A DNA stretch of 64,000 nt from Pseudomonadota bacterium (GTDB lineage: Bacteria > Pseudomonadota > Alphaproteobacteria > Sphingomonadales > Sphingomonadaceae), in NCBI GenBank assembly GCA_039818985.1, contig JBCBSU010000001.1:1638367-1702366 (forward strand), written 5' to 3'. The notes beneath the pieces were generated by a model. The model did no database searches, was not told the origin of the DNA, and was given only the letters and a program-made list of their open reading frames with translations. The position numbers and the translations under genes are program-made. Of the stretch, positions 27,421-38,355 are shown one piece after another; within the stretch, counting starts at the first letter, position 1, and every line of letters starts with the position of its first letter.

Positions 27421-27430
27421 GCTGTTTTTC

Positions 27431-27616
27431 TTATTCGACGATCTCAACCATATGGCTGACGCTGTCGATCATGCCGCGCACAGAAGGGGTGTCTTCCAGT
27501 TCGACTGTCTTGTGCATCTTGTTCAGGCCCAGGCCGATCAGCGTCTTGCGCTGGACTTCGGGACGGCGGATCGGCGAACCGATCTGGCGTACCTTGATGG
27601 TTTTCTTAGCAGCCAT
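27431..27616 (-). CDS. rpmD: 50S ribosomal protein L30
   Basis: L30 is a small 50S protein. The 61-residue chain [20 protein letters not shown] followed by [20 protein letters not shown] is the full family pattern. ATG at 27616, 6 bases after the rpsE stop. The repeat element begins 10 bases after its stop. Confidence 0.97.
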   Translation of the reverse strand: MAAKKTIKVRQIGSPIRRPEVQRKTLIGLGLNKMHKTVELEDTPSVRGMIDSVSHMVEIVE

Positions 27617-27622
27617 TGCTCA

Positions 27623-28342
27623 TCACTCCGTAATTGCTTCCGCGTCAACCTTGGCTTCGGCTGCGCTGGCACCACCGCGGCCGAGCAGGTCGGCGACCTT
27701 CTTGCCGCGACGCTGTGCTACCGATTTGGGGCTGGTCTGGTCGCCCAGAGCCTCAAAGGTGGCGCGGATCATGTTATAGGGGTTTGAGGTACCGACCGAT
27801 TTGGTCACCACATCGGATACGCCCAGACTCTCGAACACGGCACGCATCGGACCACCGGCGATGATGCCGGTACCCGGAGGTGCGGTGCGCACAGTAACCT
27901 TGCCAGCGCCGAAACGGCCCTTGCCGTCATGGTGCAGCGTGCGGCCTTCCTTGAGGGCCACGCGGATCATCTTCTTCTTGGCAGCAGCGGTCGCCTTGGA
28001 GATCGCCTCGGGCACTTCACGTGCCTTGCCATGACCGAAACCGACCCGGCCCGAACCGTCGCCGACAACCACCAGAGCGGCGAAACCGAAACGCTTACCG
28101 CCTTTTACGGTCTTGGAAACGCGATTGATGTGGACCAGCTTTTCGATCAGATCATCGCCCTTGTCCTCATCGCGATTGCGACGATCATTGCGACGGCCAC
28201 GGCCACCGCCGCGATTGCCACCGCGTCCGCCACGATCACCACGGGCATTGCGGCCACCGCGTGGTGCGTTTTCCGGGGTTGCCGCAGCGCCTTCAGCGCT
28301 CTGGTTTTCGGCTGCTTGGGTTGTGTTTGCTTCGTCAGCCAT
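27623..28342 (-). CDS. rpsE: 30S ribosomal protein S5 with a Gly/Arg-rich N-terminal extension
   Basis: S5 acts in decoding accuracy. The core begins at [20 protein letters not shown] (about residue 67), with [21 protein letters not shown] and the C-terminal [16 protein letters not shown]. About 65 residues precede it: first acidic and Ala/Gln-rich, then RGG-like ([11 protein letters not shown] and [12 protein letters not shown]). The ATG at 28342 is the first in frame and spaced 3 bases from rplR, so the extension is probably real. Confidence 0.96.
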   Translation of the reverse strand: MADEANTTQAAENQSAEGAAATPENAPRGGRNARGDRGGRGGNRGGGRGRRNDRRNRDEDKGDDLIEKLVHINRVSKTVKGGKRFGFAALVVVGDGSGRVGFGHGKAREVPEAISKATAAAKKKMIRVALKEGRTLHHDGKGRFGAGKVTVRTAPPGTGIIAGGPMRAVFESLGVSDVVTKSVGTSNPYNMIRATFEALGDQTSPKSVAQRRGKKVADLLGRGGASAAEAKVDAEAITE

Positions 28343-28345
28343 CGC

Positions 28346-28696
28346 TTAAAACTCCAGTCCGCCTTCGCGGGCGGCGTCTGCAAGCGCCTTCACCCGGCCA
28401 TGATAGAGAAAACCGCCGCGATCAAACACAACGGTGGTGACGCCTGCCTTTTTGGCAGCGGCAGCAATATCCTTGCCGACTTTGGCTGCGGCTTCGCAGG
28501 TCGCACCCGCTTGCTTGTCACCCTTGTTGAGGGTCGAGGCAGCGGCAACGGTCTTGCCGGCGGCGTCATCGATGATCTGGGCATAGATATGCCGTCCGGT
28601 GCGATGCACCGAAAGACGCGCCCGGCCACCGGCCTGCTTGCGCAGAGCGGAACGCACACGCTGGCGCCGCTTTTCGAACAGAGAAAGTTTCGCCAT
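28346..28696 (-). CDS. rplR: 50S ribosomal protein L18
   Basis: L18 binds 5S rRNA with L5 and L25. The 116-residue protein has the Arg-rich opening [32 protein letters not shown], and the end [24 protein letters not shown], all diagnostic. ATG at 28696, three bases after rplF. Confidence 0.98.
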   Translation of the reverse strand: MAKLSLFEKRRQRVRSALRKQAGGRARLSVHRTGRHIYAQIIDDAAGKTVAAASTLNKGDKQAGATCEAAAKVGKDIAAAAKKAGVTTVVFDRGGFLYHGRVKALADAAREGGLEF

Positions 28697-28699
28697 GGC

Positions 28700-29233
28700 T
28701 TACTTCTTCTTTCCTTCCTTGCGGAAAATATATTCGCCGCGATATTTGATGCCCTTGCCCTTATAGGGTTCAGGCTTGCGCCAGCGACGGATTTCTGCGG
28801 CCACCTGGCCGACCTTTTGCTTGTCCATGCCGGAGATTTCGACCGTGGTCTGGTCCGGCGTCTTGATCTCAATACCCTCGGGGATCGGGAAATCGACGTC
28901 ATGGCTGAAACCGAGCTGCATGTTGAGCGTCTTGCCCTGCACCTTGGCGCGATAACCAACGCCATTGATTTCCAGCGTCTTGGAAAAGCCTTCGGTCACA
29001 CCGGTGACCAGGTTCTGCACCAGCGTGCGCTGCATGCCCCAATAGGCACGCGCGCGTTTAGTGTCATTGGCCGGCTTCACCGCGACGCCTTCGTCGCCGA
29101 TGCTGTACTCAATGTCATCCGAGAGCGGCAGAGTAAGCTCGCCCTTGGGGCCTTTGACCGACAGGATGCCGTCAGCGATATTGGCGCTGACGCCTGCCGG
29201 GATGGCCACTGCCTTTTTACCAATACGGCTCAT
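28700..29233 (-). CDS. rplF: 50S ribosomal protein L6
   Basis: L6 sits near the factor-binding site of the 50S subunit. The 177-residue protein starts [14 protein letters not shown] and ends with the conserved [17 protein letters not shown] followed by RKEGKKK. The length is standard. ATG at 29233, two bases after the rpsH stop. Confidence 0.98.
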   Translation of the reverse strand: MSRIGKKAVAIPAGVSANIADGILSVKGPKGELTLPLSDDIEYSIGDEGVAVKPANDTKRARAYWGMQRTLVQNLVTGVTEGFSKTLEINGVGYRAKVQGKTLNMQLGFSHDVDFPIPEGIEIKTPDQTTVEISGMDKQKVGQVAAEIRRWRKPEPYKGKGIKYRGEYIFRKEGKKK

Positions 29234-29235
29234 GA

Positions 29236-29631
29236 TCAGAATACCTCCGCCAGAACCTCGCCGCCGACATTCTGGTCACGTGCTTCCGCATCGGACAGAA
29301 CACCCTTGGGCGTGGATACGATGGTGATGCCCAGGCCGTTGCGGATGCGTGGCAGTTCCTGCGAACCGCTATAGACGCGGCGGCCCGGCTTGGACACGCG
29401 AGCCAGCGATTTGATCGCCGGTTCGCCTTCGAAATATTTCAGCTCGATGCGCAGGCCCTTATGGCGGCCCAGCTCTTCTTCGGAATAACCGCGAATATAG
29501 CCTTCGCGCTGCAGCACATCGAGAACACGGGCACGCAGCTTGGAAGACGGCGATACGACGCTGTCCTTCTTGGCCTGCTGACCGTTGCGAATGCGGGTGA
29601 GCATATCACCCAAGGGGTCGGTAAATGCCAT
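29236..29631 (-). CDS. rpsH: 30S ribosomal protein S8
   Basis: S8 is a primary 16S rRNA binder and, in E. coli, the repressor of the spc operon. The 131-residue protein has [20 protein letters not shown] at the start and the terminal [19 protein letters not shown] motif. ATG at 29631. Confidence 0.98.
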   Translation of the reverse strand: MAFTDPLGDMLTRIRNGQQAKKDSVVSPSSKLRARVLDVLQREGYIRGYSEEELGRHKGLRIELKYFEGEPAIKSLARVSKPGRRVYSGSQELPRIRNGLGITIVSTPKGVLSDAEARDQNVGGEVLAEVF

Positions 29632-29642
29632 GATGCAAATCC

Positions 29643-29948
29643 TTACCAGCTGGACTTCGTGACGCCGGGGATCAGGCCCTTATTGGCCAGATCGCGCAGC
29701 TCGATACGGCAAAGGCCGAACTTGCGATAATAACCGCGCGGGCGACCGGTGGTGTTGCACCGGTTGCGAACGCGTGTGGGGTTACCATTGCGCGGAATTT
29801 CCGCCATCTTCAGGCGGGCCATCAGACGCTCGGTTTCATCGAGCGAGGTGTCGGCCGCAATCGCCTTCAGTTTGGCATATTGACCGGCATATTTCTTCAC
29901 CAGCCGCTTGCGCTTTTCGTTTTTGTTAATCGAACTCAGTTTCGCCAT
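29643..29948 (-). CDS. rpsN: 30S ribosomal protein S14 (long, zinc-free type)
   Basis: The 101-residue length and [20 protein letters not shown] segment show the long form that lacks the CxxC zinc finger of the short form. [18 protein letters not shown] is the expected C-terminus. ATG at 29948, 53 bases after the rplE stop. Confidence 0.98.
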   Translation of the reverse strand: MAKLSSINKNEKRKRLVKKYAGQYAKLKAIAADTSLDETERLMARLKMAEIPRNGNPTRVRNRCNTTGRPRGYYRKFGLCRIELRDLANKGLIPGVTKSSW

Positions 29949-30001
29949 GACTTAAGTTCACCTTTCTTGAGAAAATCTCTGGTGAAACAGCCGCTGCCCT
30001 G

Positions 30002-30577
30002 TCAGGCCGCCTGCTGTTCCTCTTCCTGCGGGAACGGAAATCCGAACAGACGCAGCATCTCGCGCGCTTCTTCATCCGTTTTCGCGGTTGTGGTTATGAT
30101 GATGTCCATGCCGCGAACGGCATCAATGGCATCATAGCTGATTTCCGGGAACACGATCTGCTCCTTCAGGCCACAGGCATAGTTGCCACGGCCGTCAAAA
30201 CTTTTCGGGTTCAGTCCGCGAAAGTCGCGAATGCGCGGCATTGCGATGGTCACGAAGCGGTCGAGAAATTCATACATGCGTTCCTTGCGCAAGGTTACCT
30301 TGCAGCCAATTGGCATGCCTTCGCGCAGCTTGAAGCCGGCGATCGATTTCTTGGCCCGGGTGATGACCGGCTTCTGGCCGGCGATCAGTTCCATTTCCGT
30401 AGCCGCCGTCTGGACCTTTTTCTTGTCCTGGCTGGCTTCGCCGACACCCATGTTGATCACGACCTTCTCGATACGTGGCACTTCCATCGGATTGGCATAG
30501 TTGAACTTTTCCTGCATGCCCTTGACGACAACTTCGTCATAGCGCTGGCGCATGCGGGCGACATATTTATCAGCCAT
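30002..30577 (-). CDS. rplE: 50S ribosomal protein L5
   Basis: L5 holds 5S rRNA and contacts the P-site tRNA. The 191-residue protein has [35 protein letters not shown] and the C-terminal [23 protein letters not shown] at 30577; the start lies 8 bases inside the upstream rplX 3' end, implying coupling. Confidence 0.98.
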   Translation of the reverse strand: MADKYVARMRQRYDEVVVKGMQEKFNYANPMEVPRIEKVVINMGVGEASQDKKKVQTAATEMELIAGQKPVITRAKKSIAGFKLREGMPIGCKVTLRKERMYEFLDRFVTIAMPRIRDFRGLNPKSFDGRGNYACGLKEQIVFPEISYDAIDAVRGMDIIITTTAKTDEEAREMLRLFGFPFPQEEEQQAA

Positions 30578-30890
30578 CGATTGTCTCCCCGGACTTCACG
30601 GCCACGCGGACCTTCTTGCCGTCCTTGTCTTCGATGCGAACCCGGGTCGGCTTGCCGGTCTTGGGATCGGCAACCGCGACCTTGGAGATCGCCATCGGTG
30701 CTTCAAAGCGGTCAATGCCACCCTGCGGGTTTTGCTGGGTCGGCTTGCGGTGGCGCGACACCATGTTCACGCCAGCAACGACGACCTTGCCTTCTTTCGG
30801 CATCACCTGGGTGACATTGCCGGTCTTGCCCTTGTCCTTGCCGGACAGGATGACGACGTCATCGCCCTTTTTGATCTTTGCCATAGCCAT
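30570..30890 (-). CDS. rplX: 50S ribosomal protein L24
   Basis: L24 begins 50S assembly. The KOW motif is plain: [20 protein letters not shown] followed by [17 protein letters not shown]. The 106-residue form starts at ATG 30890; a second ATG two codons later (MAKIKKGDD) is equally likely. The stop overlaps rplE by 8 bases. Confidence 0.97.
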   Translation of the reverse strand: MAMAKIKKGDDVVILSGKDKGKTGNVTQVMPKEGKVVVAGVNMVSRHRKPTQQNPQGGIDRFEAPMAISKVAVADPKTGKPTRVRIEDKDGKKVRVAVKSGETIDG

Positions 30891-30892
30891 TG

Positions 30893-31261
30893 TCAGAGCA
30901 CCTCCGGTGCGAGTGAAATGATCTTCATGTGCTTCTTGGCACGCAGTTCGCGCACCACAGGGCCGAAGATACGCGTGCCGATCGGCTCGTCACTCTTGTT
31001 GACCAGCACTGCGGCGTTGCTGTCGAAGCGGATGACGGTGCCATCGGCACGGCGCACATCCTTGGCGGTGCGCACGATAACGGCACGGTGCACGTCACCC
31101 TTTTTTACCTTGCCGCGCGGTGCTGCTTCCTTCACCGATACGACGATGATATCGCCGACGCTGGCGAAGCGGCGCTTCGAGCCGCCGAGCACCTTAATGC
31201 ACTGCACACGCTTGGCGCCGCTGTTATCCGCGACCTCAAGATTTGACTGCATCTGGATCAT
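30893..31261 (-). CDS. rplN: 50S ribosomal protein L14
   Basis: L14 forms an intersubunit bridge. [20 protein letters not shown] and [20 protein letters not shown] are diagnostic; the 122-residue length is standard. ATG at 31261. A 69-base spacer, containing short inverted repeats such as TCTGGCTTGCCAGA, separates it from rpsQ. Confidence 0.98.
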   Translation of the reverse strand: MIQMQSNLEVADNSGAKRVQCIKVLGGSKRRFASVGDIIVVSVKEAAPRGKVKKGDVHRAVIVRTAKDVRRADGTVIRFDSNAAVLVNKSDEPIGTRIFGPVVRELRAKKHMKIISLAPEVL

Positions 31262-31330
31262 TGATCCGGTTCCTTCTTGTCTGGCTTGCCAGAACCTGTC
31301 TGGCAGTTCCTAAAAACTGTCTGCCTGTCC

Positions 31331-31600
31331 TCAGGCGTTATCCTGCACCGCAATGTCGGGCGTACCGCCAACGCGATCGAGCACGCGCCAGGTCTTCAGC
31401 TTGGAGATCGGCCGGGTCTCTTCGATGCGAACCACCTCGCCTGCCTTGAAGCTGTTATCCTCGTCATGCGCGTGATATTTCTTCGAAAGCCGGATGATTT
31501 TCCCGTAAAGCGGGTGCTTCACCTTGCGCTCGACCTTTACCACGACGGTCTTGTCGGTCTTGTCGGAGACCACCGTTCCTGTCAGAACCCGTTTTGGCAT
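31331..31600 (-). CDS. rpsQ: 30S ribosomal protein S17
   Basis: S17 is a primary 16S rRNA binder. The OB-fold sequence [20 protein letters not shown] and [16 protein letters not shown] are clear. The 89-residue chain has a short extra C-terminal tail compared with E. coli. ATG at 31600, 12 bases after the rpmC stop. Confidence 0.97.
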   Translation of the reverse strand: MPKRVLTGTVVSDKTDKTVVVKVERKVKHPLYGKIIRLSKKYHAHDEDNSFKAGEVVRIEETRPISKLKTWRVLDRVGGTPDIAVQDNA

Positions 31601-31612
31601 TGCGTGTCTCCC

Positions 31613-31822
31613 TTATGCCTGCGCCGCGCTGCGTGCGCGTTCGCCCTGAAGCGTCTTGATCTGCGCGATGGTGCGACGCACTTCACGCATACGCGACGGC
31701 TTTTCCAGCTGGTTGGTTGCGGCCTGGAAACGCAGATTGAACGCTTCCTTTTTCAGCGCCGTCAGCTCTTCGGCAAGCTGGTCGTTGGTCTTTGTGCGCA
31801 GGTCTTCGAGTTGCTTGCTCAT
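31613..31822 (-). CDS. rpmC: 50S ribosomal protein L29
   Basis: L29 lies at the peptide exit tunnel and helps bind trigger factor and SRP. The 69-residue helical hairpin contains [20 protein letters not shown] and the [10 protein letters not shown] end. ATG at 31822, three bases after the rplP stop. Confidence 0.97.
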   Translation of the reverse strand: MSKQLEDLRTKTNDQLAEELTALKKEAFNLRFQAATNQLEKPSRMREVRRTIAQIKTLQGERARSAAQA

Positions 31823-31825
31823 GAC

Positions 31826-32257
31826 TTATCCTTCCAGATGCGACGTGTCGCCGAGACGCGCCACAACCTTGGTCTTGATCGGCAGTTTCATTGCCGCGCG
31901 CTCGAAAGCGACAGCAGCGATCGGGCCCGGAACGCCATCCAGCTCGAACAGGATGCGGCCTGGCTTGACCCGGGCGGCCCAATATTCGACTGAACCCTTG
32001 CCCTTGCCCTGACGGACTTCGGCAGGCTTTTTCGATACCGGCACATCGGGGAATACGCGGATCCACAAACGCCCCTGGCGCTTGATGTGACGCGTAATCG
32101 CACGACGCGCAGCCTCGATCTGGCGTGCGGTGATCCGCTCCGGCTCGAGCGCCTTCAGGCCGTAGGAGCCAAAGTTCAGGGTGGTGCCACCCGGGGCGTC
32201 ACCTTTGATCTTGCCCTTGAAGGCCTTGCGGTATTTTGTCTTCTTCGGTTGCAGCAT
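31826..32257 (-). CDS. rplP: 50S ribosomal protein L16
   Basis: L16 helps shape the A site. [19 protein letters not shown] at the start, then [19 protein letters not shown] and [19 protein letters not shown] are the family marks. 143 residues; ATG at 32257. Confidence 0.98.
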   Translation of the reverse strand: MLQPKKTKYRKAFKGKIKGDAPGGTTLNFGSYGLKALEPERITARQIEAARRAITRHIKRQGRLWIRVFPDVPVSKKPAEVRQGKGKGSVEYWAARVKPGRILFELDGVPGPIAAVAFERAAMKLPIKTKVVARLGDTSHLEG

Positions 32258-32292
32258 GATGCCTTATCCTACAAAAATCTGTCAGCCGTCGC

Positions 32293-32988
32293 TCAGCGCG
32301 CCGGACGTACACCGGAGGTCTGTGCCTCCATCATCAGACGGTCCTGTGCCATGGGGTCATGGCCCATAATCTCGCCCTTGAAGATCCACACCTTGATGCC
32401 GATGATGCCGTAAGCGGTCAGCGCTTCGGACTCGGCATAGTCGACATTGGCACGCAGCGTATGCAGCGGCACACGGCCTTCACGATACCATTCGACGCGG
32501 GCGATTTCGGCACCACCGAGACGACCGCCACAGGTGATTTTGATACCTTCAGCACCCAGACGCAGCGCCGACTGCACCGCACGCTTCATCGCGCGACGGA
32601 AAGCGACACGGCGGATCAGCTGATCGCCGATGCCCTGGGCGACGAGCTTTGCATCGACTTCCGGCTTGCGGATTTCGACGATGTTCAGCTTCACTTCGCT
32701 GTCGGTCATGGTGCCGAGTTTCCTGGTCAGCTTTTCGATATCCGCACCCTTCTTGCCGATGATAACACCGGGACGGGCGGCGTAGATCGAAACGCGGCAC
32801 AACTTGGCCGGGCGCTCGATCACCACCTTGGAAATTGCTGCCTGGGGCAGATTGTCCATGATGTATTTGCGGATCTCGATATCTTCCTTGAGCAGCTGCG
32901 CATAATCGGCGCCTTCGGCATACCAGCGGCTGTCCCAGGTGCGGTTGATCTGCAGACGCAGGCCTATTGGATTGCTTTTCTGACCCAT
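32293..32988 (-). CDS. rpsC: 30S ribosomal protein S3
   Basis: S3 forms part of the mRNA entry site. [20 protein letters not shown] opens the protein, the KH domain shows [16 protein letters not shown], and [20 protein letters not shown] follows. 231 residues, the normal size. ATG at 32988, three bases after rplV. Confidence 0.98.
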   Translation of the reverse strand: MGQKSNPIGLRLQINRTWDSRWYAEGADYAQLLKEDIEIRKYIMDNLPQAAISKVVIERPAKLCRVSIYAARPGVIIGKKGADIEKLTRKLGTMTDSEVKLNIVEIRKPEVDAKLVAQGIGDQLIRRVAFRRAMKRAVQSALRLGAEGIKITCGGRLGGAEIARVEWYREGRVPLHTLRANVDYAESEALTAYGIIGIKVWIFKGEIMGHDPMAQDRLMMEAQTSGVRPAR

Positions 32989-32991
32989 GGC

Positions 32992-33375
32992 TTACGCCTC
33001 CTCTTCATCATGCTCGCGCACAACGATGCGCAAGCGGCTGAACGGCTTCAAAATGCGGCTCGAACGACCACGCGCCCGGGTGGTGAAGCGCTTCATGGTG
33101 ATCGCCTTGCCAACACTGGCCTCGGCAACGACCAACGCGTCGACGTCGAGATTGTGGTTGTTTTCCGCATTGGCAATGGCCGAAGCCAGAACCTTGCGAG
33201 CATCGACCGCCATGGCCTTTTTCGAGAAAGCGAGAATGTTCATCGCGTCCTCAACCTTTTTGCCACGGATCAGCTGCGCCACCAGGTTCAGCTTCTGCGC
33301 CGAGCCGCGGATAGTGGTGCCAACGGCCAGCGCTTCACGCTCGCCAACCCGGCGGGGTGCAGATTGCTTGCCCAT
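32992..33375 (-). CDS. rplV: 50S ribosomal protein L22
   Basis: L22 lines the exit tunnel and is a macrolide-resistance target. [18 protein letters not shown] and [15 protein letters not shown] (the tunnel-loop region) are visible in the 127-residue protein. The ATG at 33375 overlaps the rpsS stop by one base. Confidence 0.98.
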   Translation of the reverse strand: MGKQSAPRRVGEREALAVGTTIRGSAQKLNLVAQLIRGKKVEDAMNILAFSKKAMAVDARKVLASAIANAENNHNLDVDALVVAEASVGKAITMKRFTTRARGRSSRILKPFSRLRIVVREHDEEEA

Positions 33376-33650
33376 TATTTCTTGCCCTTCTTGTCTGCGG
33401 CATGGCCGTGATAGGTGCGCGTCGGAGCGAATTCACCCAGCTTGTGACCGACCATGTCCTCATTCACCGAGACGGGGATGAATTTATGGCCATTATAGAC
33501 ATTGAATGTCAGGCCAACGAACTGCGGCAATACGGTTGACCGGCGCGACCAGGTCTTGATCGGAGCGCGGCCGCCAGCTTCCTGAGCCTCTTCCGCTTTC
33601 TTCAGCAGGCTGAGCTCAACAAACGGGCCTTTCCAGACGGAACGTGCCAT
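33375..33650 (-). CDS. rpsS: 30S ribosomal protein S19
   Basis: S19 sits in the 30S head. [40 protein letters not shown] and [19 protein letters not shown] identify it; 91 residues. ATG at 33650, three bases after rplB. Confidence 0.98.
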   Translation of the reverse strand: MARSVWKGPFVELSLLKKAEEAQEAGGRAPIKTWSRRSTVLPQFVGLTFNVYNGHKFIPVSVNEDMVGHKLGEFAPTRTYHGHAADKKGKK

Positions 33651-33653
33651 GAC

Positions 33654-34490
33654 TTACCTCTTCTTCTTCGCGTGACGCGACCGGATGATCATCTTGTCGG
33701 TCTGTTTGTTGTTGCGGGTGCGCGCGCCCTTGGTCGGCTTGCCCCATGGGGTCACCGGATGGCGGCCACCCGAGGTACGGCCCTCACCACCACCATGCGG
33801 GTGATCGACCGGGTTCTTTGCAACACCGCGGGTCAGCGGGCGACGGCCCTTCCAGCGGGTGCGGCCAGCCTTGGCAAAGGTCTGGTTGGCGTTATCCGGA
33901 TTGGACACCGCGCCGACCGTGCCCATGCACTCGCCACGAATATAGCGCTGCTCGCCCGAGTTGAGGCGAACGATGACCATGCCGCGGTCACGACCGACCA
34001 GCTGGGCATAAGTGCCGGCGGCGCGGGCGATCTGGCCGCCCTTGCCCGGCTTCATCTCGATATTGTGGATGATTGTGCCAACCGGCATCTGGCTCAGCTT
34101 CATCGCATTACCAGGCTTCACATCCACTTTCTCACCGGCGATGACCGTATCACCAACAGCCAGACGCTGTGGCGCGAGAATGTAAGCAAGCTCACCATCC
34201 TCATATTTGATCAGCGCGATGAACGCCGAACGGTTGGGGTCATATTCCAGACGCTCAACGGTTCCGGCAACATCGAACTTGCGACGCTTGAAATCCACCT
34301 TGCGGTACTTCTGCTTGTGACCGCCGGCAATACCGCGCGAGGTCACATGACCTTTATTGTTGCGACCACCGGTCTTGCGCTTGCCCTCGACCAGCGATTT
34401 GACCGGCTTGCCCTTCCAGAGGTCGCTCTTGTCGACAAGCACCAGGCCACGACGGGCCGGGCTGGTCGGATTATATGTCTTGAGTGCCAT
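33654..34490 (-). CDS. rplB: 50S ribosomal protein L2
   Basis: L2 is needed for subunit joining and peptidyl transfer. [20 protein letters not shown] at the start and the loop [20 protein letters not shown] with the essential histidine near residue 229 are present. 278 residues; ATG at 34490. Confidence 0.98.
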   Translation of the reverse strand: MALKTYNPTSPARRGLVLVDKSDLWKGKPVKSLVEGKRKTGGRNNKGHVTSRGIAGGHKQKYRKVDFKRRKFDVAGTVERLEYDPNRSAFIALIKYEDGELAYILAPQRLAVGDTVIAGEKVDVKPGNAMKLSQMPVGTIIHNIEMKPGKGGQIARAAGTYAQLVGRDRGMVIVRLNSGEQRYIRGECMGTVGAVSNPDNANQTFAKAGRTRWKGRRPLTRGVAKNPVDHPHGGGEGRTSGGRHPVTPWGKPTKGARTRNNKQTDKMIIRSRHAKKKR

Positions 34491-34508
34491 GTTCCTGTCC
34501 GTCCTGTC

Positions 34509-34817
34509 TTATACGCCGGTGGTCACGTCGATGGACTGGCCTTCGGCCAGTGTGACGATGGCTTTTTTGATGTCGGAGCGGCGATAGGGACGACCGCGCC
34601 AGCGTTTGGCCTTGCCCTTTTGCACAATGGTGTTCACGCCGGTTACCTTGACGTCGAACAGCGCCTCGACCGCAGCCTTGATCTCCGGCTTGGTCGCGCT
34701 GTTGGCAACCTTGAAGACCACGGCGTTGTTCTCGCTCAGCAGCGTCGACTTTTCGGTGATGTGCGGCGCAACAATCACGTCATAATGACGGGCGTCAATA
34801 TTGGTTTTCTTAGCCAT
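34509..34817 (-). CDS. rplW: 50S ribosomal protein L23
   Basis: L23 is the docking site of trigger factor at the tunnel exit. [20 protein letters not shown] and [19 protein letters not shown] identify the 102-residue protein. The ATG at 34817 overlaps the rplD stop by one base. Confidence 0.98.
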   Translation of the reverse strand: MAKKTNIDARHYDVIVAPHITEKSTLLSENNAVVFKVANSATKPEIKAAVEALFDVKVTGVNTIVQKGKAKRWRGRPYRRSDIKKAIVTLAEGQSIDVTTGV

Positions 34818-35470
34818 TACTTGGCCCCTCCCGGGAGGGCAAAACGCGCCTCCAGCTTTTCGACCGCTTCGCGCGTCAGCACCAGCGTATCATGTTTCAT
34901 GATGTCATAGACATTGGCACCAACGGCTGGCAGACTGTTGAGACCGATCAGGTTGGAGGACGCTTTCTTGAAGCCCTCCGAAACCGTATCGCCATCGATA
35001 ACCAGAGCTGTCTTGCCGAGGCCCAGCTTGTCCAGATTGCCCTTGAGCGCCTTGGTCTTGGGGTCTTTCAGCTCAAGCGTGTCGACAACGATAAGGTTGT
35101 CGTTCTTGGCCTTGTCCGAGAGCGCCATTTTCAGGCCCAGGGCACGAATCTTCTTGTTCAGCGACTGCTCGAAATCGCGACGCCGGGCACCATGGGCCTT
35201 GCCACCACCGATGAAGATCGGAGCGCGGCGGTCGCCATGACGGGCGGTACCACCACCTTTTTGGCGGCCATATTTCTTGCCGGTGCGGGCAACATCGGAA
35301 CGCTCACGCGTCGGACGTGCCGTGCCACGACGGTTTTCCAGCTGCCAGGTGACGACGCGGTGCAAAATGTCTGCGCGCGGCTCGACACCGAAGACATCAT
35401 CATTCAGTTCAATATTGGCTTTGGCACCGGTGGGCGCCTTGCCTTCAAGGGCTTTGACTTTGAGTTTCAC
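34817..35470 (-). CDS. rplD: 50S ribosomal protein L4 (GTG start)
   Basis: L4 lines the exit tunnel and in gammaproteobacteria also represses the S10 operon. [20 protein letters not shown] with the tunnel loop [20 protein letters not shown] are diagnostic. The 217-residue protein begins at GTG 35468-35470, four bases after the rplC stop; no in-frame ATG lies near. L4 binding sites were not sought in detail. Confidence 0.97.
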   Translation of the reverse strand: MKLKVKALEGKAPTGAKANIELNDDVFGVEPRADILHRVVTWQLENRRGTARPTRERSDVARTGKKYGRQKGGGTARHGDRRAPIFIGGGKAHGARRRDFEQSLNKKIRALGLKMALSDKAKNDNLIVVDTLELKDPKTKALKGNLDKLGLGKTALVIDGDTVSEGFKKASSNLIGLNSLPAVGANVYDIMKHDTLVLTREAVEKLEARFALPGGAK

Positions 35471-35473
35471 GGC

Positions 35474-36307
35474 TTAGCCCTCCTTCTCTTCGCTGCCTGT
35501 ATCGGCATCAGCCTTTTCAGCTTCAGCGGCGGGCGCTTCTGTGGCAGGCGCTTCGGCCTCGGCGGACGCCGGTGTTTCCGTTGTTTCCTGTTCTACAGCC
35601 GGGGTTTCCTCGGCAGGAGCCTCGTCAGTAGCGTCGTGCAGCGCACCGGGGAACGGCGCATCCTCGGGCATCGGATGCTTGATCGCATCGGTGACCATCA
35701 GCCAGCCACCCTTGGAACCCGGAACCGAGCCCTTGACGAAAATCAGGCCACGAGCCGCATCGGTGCGGACAACTTCCAGATTCTGCTGGGTACGATTGCG
35801 GTCACCCATATGGCCGGCCATCTTCTTGTTCTTGAAGACCTTGCCCGGGTCCTGGCGGTTACCGGTCGAACCATGCGAACGGTGCGACAGCGAAACACCA
35901 TGGGTTGCGCGAAGACCACCGAAGCCCCAACGCTTCATCGCACCGGCAAAGCCCTTACCCTGGGTGCGCCCCTGGATATCGACCAGCTGACCGGCAATGA
36001 AGTGGTCTGCAGCGACGCGTGCACCAACCGGGAGCAGGGCATCCTCACCGCTGACGCGGAACTCGGCAACGCGCATTTTCGGCTCAACCTTGGCCTTGGC
36101 AAAATGCTCGCGCTGCGGCTTGTTGACGTTCTTCGCTTTTGCTGCGCCAGCACCAAGCTGCACCGCGAAATAGCCGTCGGTGTCTTTGGTACGGGCGGAA
36201 ATTACCTGACAATCTTCCAGCGACAATACAGTCACGGGGACGTGACGTCCATCATCCTGGAAAAGCCGTGTCATTCCGACTTTTTTTGCGATCACACCGG
36301 TGCGCAT
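35474..36307 (-). CDS. rplC: 50S ribosomal protein L3 with an acidic Ala/Glu tail
   Basis: L3 starts 50S assembly near the peptidyl-transferase centre. [39 protein letters not shown] and [16 protein letters not shown] are present. The 277-residue length exceeds the usual approximately 210 because about 60 residues of Ala, Glu, Thr and Pro follow from about residue 220. ATG at 36307. The spacer to rpsJ upstream is unusually long (270 bases). Confidence 0.97.
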   Translation of the reverse strand: MRTGVIAKKVGMTRLFQDDGRHVPVTVLSLEDCQVISARTKDTDGYFAVQLGAGAAKAKNVNKPQREHFAKAKVEPKMRVAEFRVSGEDALLPVGARVAADHFIAGQLVDIQGRTQGKGFAGAMKRWGFGGLRATHGVSLSHRSHGSTGNRQDPGKVFKNKKMAGHMGDRNRTQQNLEVVRTDAARGLIFVKGSVPGSKGGWLMVTDAIKHPMPEDAPFPGALHDATDEAPAEETPAVEQETTETPASAEAEAPATEAPAAEAEKADADTGSEEKEG

Positions 36308-36326
36308 GATCAGTCTCCTTACAGAG

Positions 36327-36352
36327 GCCCTCCCGCTTTCCCGCCGGAGGGC
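36327..36352 (-). other. Hairpin and palindromes in the rpsJ-rplC spacer
   Basis: The 270-base spacer 36308-36577 has no gene. It holds GCCCTCCCGC-tttcc-CGCCGGAGGGC-like hairpin (36327-36352, one mismatch) just after the rplC ribosome binding site region, and the 14-base palindrome CGCGAATATTCGCG (near 36429-36442). A CCCCG-x-CGGGG hairpin lies close to the rpsJ stop. Confidence 0.45.
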
Positions 36353-36577
36353 GTGACAAATTTACCTGCACCAACGCGGCACAGGCGGCGATATGACCCT
36401 GTATGTTCAAGAGTGCCCCGTCCGGGCCAAGTGCCTCGCGAATATTCGCGAAGCGAGACGGGGGACTCGGACCCGGCATGGCTTCCTTTGGAAGCGTCCG
36501 GCGGTATCCCTATTTCTCAGGGCTCAGACTGGCTGAACCAGACCCCGCCTTGACGGGGATCATGAGGTCAATTGGCT

Positions 36578-36889
36578 TTAGGCCAGTTTGATCTCAACAT
36601 TTACACCGGCGGCCAGATCGAGCTTCATCAGCGCGTCGACTGTCTGCGGTGTCGGCTGCACGATGTCGAGCAGCCTTTTATATGTGCGAACCTCGAATTG
36701 CTCACGCGACTTTTTGTCGATGTGCGGACCGCGGTTCACGGTAAATTTCTCAATACGCGTCGGCAGCGGAATAGGGCCACGGATGAGCGCGCCGGTGCGG
36801 CGTGCGGTATCCGCAATATCGCCAGTCGCCTGATCGAGAACGCGGTGATCAAAAGCCTTGAGGCGAATACGAATATTCTGTGTTTCCAT
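36578..36889 (-). CDS. rpsJ: 30S ribosomal protein S10
   Basis: S10 is in the 30S head and also serves as NusE in antitermination. [20 protein letters not shown] and [19 protein letters not shown] are diagnostic; 103 residues. The ATG at 36889 gives [11 protein letters not shown] strong terminator after tuf (37035-37080) means the S10 unit must start in 36890-37034, an AT-rich stretch with two small hairpins; I could not pick a promoter there. Confidence 0.98.
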   Translation of the reverse strand: METQNIRIRLKAFDHRVLDQATGDIADTARRTGALIRGPIPLPTRIEKFTVNRGPHIDKKSREQFEVRTYKRLLDIVQPTPQTVDALMKLDLAAGVNVEIKLA

Positions 36890-37034
36890 GTTTCCAACTA
36901 CCGATGTCGCCAAAGAGCGAATTTGAAAGAGCCCGCCTTCGTTGAAACTTCGGCGGGCAGGCCCACCGCAGCCTCTCAAAAGACACTAAACTAAAAACTA
37001 TCTTTATCCGCCGAAGCTCCGAAGGAGCGAAGGA

Positions 37035-37080
37035 GGAAAAAACAAACCGCCCTGTAAAACCCGATGGGAGAACAGGGCGG
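37035..37080 (-). terminator. Intrinsic terminator after tuf
   Basis: Perfect 9-bp arms CCGCCCTGT and ACAGGGCGG around a 16-base loop are followed on the minus strand by TTTGTTTTTTCC. It begins 55 bases after the tuf stop. Confidence 0.85.
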
Positions 37081-37134
37081 CCTGTCTAGATTTGTTTGCC
37101 GCGAATCAAACTCCGCAGCGGTGCAGCGCCTATA

Positions 37135-38325
37135 TTACGCTTTGATGGTGCTGACAACCCCGGAACCAACAGTCCGGCCACCTTCGCGGATAGCGAAGCG
37201 CAGACCCTGGTCCATAGCGATCGGCGCGATCAGCTTCACGCCGATGGTGACATTGTCACCGGGCATGACCATCTCGGTGCCATCGGGAAGGATAACTTCA
37301 CCGGTAACGTCCGTGGTGCGGAAGTAGAACTGCGGACGATAGTTGGCGAAGAACGGCGTGTGACGGCCACCTTCGTCTTTCGACAGCACGTAAACTTCTG
37401 CGTCGAATTCTGTGTGCGGGGTAACAGAACCCGGCTTGCACAGAACCTGACCACGCTCAACTTCCTCACGGCCGATGCCGCGGATCAGAGCACCGATATT
37501 GTCGCCAGCTTCACCGCGATCAAGCAGCTTGCGGAACATTTCAACACCGGTAACGGTGGTCTTCTGGGTATCCTTGATGCCAACGATTTCAACTTCGTCG
37601 CCAACATTGATAACGCCGGTTTCGACACGACCGGTAACAACCGTACCACGGCCAGAGATCGAGAACACATCCTCAACCGGCATCAGGAAGTCCTGATCAA
37701 CCGGACGATCCGGCTGCGGGATGAAGTCGTCGACAGCAGCCATCAGCTCAAGAATTTTTTCCTTGCCGATATTGTCGTCGCGGCCTTCCAGAGCGGCCAG
37801 AGCCGAGCCGGCGATGATCGGAATATCATCACCCGGGAAGTCATATTCGCTGAGCAGTTCACGCACTTCGAGCTCAACCAGCTCAAGCAGCTCTTCATCG
37901 TCAACCTGGTCAACCTTGTTGAGGAAGACAACCATGGCCGGAACGCCAACCTGACGCGCGAGCAGGATGTGCTCTTTGGTCTGCGGCATCGGGCCGTCAG
38001 CAGCGTTAACCACCAGGATAGCGCCGTCCATCTGCGCCGCGCCGGTGATCATGTTCTTGACATAGTCAGCGTGACCCGGGCAGTCGACATGCGCATAGTG
38101 ACGATTGTCGGTTTCATACTCAACATGTGCAGTCGAGATGGTGATGCCGCGCTCACGCTCTTCCGGTGCCTTGTCGATGTTAGCGAAGTCAACGGCTTCA
38201 CCGCCACCTACTTCTGACAACACCTTGGTGATTGCTGCAGTCAATGTGGTCTTGCCATGGTCAACGTGACCGATGGTGCCAACGTTCACGTGCGGTTTCG
38301 TCCGCTCAAACTTTGCTTTTGCCAT
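37135..38325 (-). CDS. tuf: Translation elongation factor Tu
   Basis: EF-Tu carries aminoacyl-tRNA to the ribosome. G1 [10 protein letters not shown] (residues 18-27), the switch region RGITI, G3 [12 protein letters not shown] and G4 NKVDQVDD are intact; 396 residues. The ATG at 38325 has an AAGG upstream. The gene has its own predicted promoter (38372-38400) and a strong terminator, so it can be expressed independently of the ribosomal operons on either side. Confidence 0.98.
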   Translation of the reverse strand: MAKAKFERTKPHVNVGTIGHVDHGKTTLTAAITKVLSEVGGGEAVDFANIDKAPEERERGITISTAHVEYETDNRHYAHVDCPGHADYVKNMITGAAQMDGAILVVNAADGPMPQTKEHILLARQVGVPAMVVFLNKVDQVDDEELLELVELEVRELLSEYDFPGDDIPIIAGSALAALEGRDDNIGKEKILELMAAVDDFIPQPDRPVDQDFLMPVEDVFSISGRGTVVTGRVETGVINVGDEVEIVGIKDTQKTTVTGVEMFRKLLDRGEAGDNIGALIRGIGREEVERGQVLCKPGSVTPHTEFDAEVYVLSKDEGGRHTPFFANYRPQFYFRTTDVTGEVILPDGTEMVMPGDNVTIGVKLIAPIAMDQGLRFAIREGGRTVGSGVVSTIKA

Positions 38326-38355
38326 TTTTTCCTACCTTCACAATTTACTATCACC

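Noticed and set aside
34892-36553. 553-codon plus-strand frame opposite rplD and rplC
   Set aside because: It runs across two ribosomal protein genes on the other strand and shows no family motif; codon bias of the true genes keeps this frame open.
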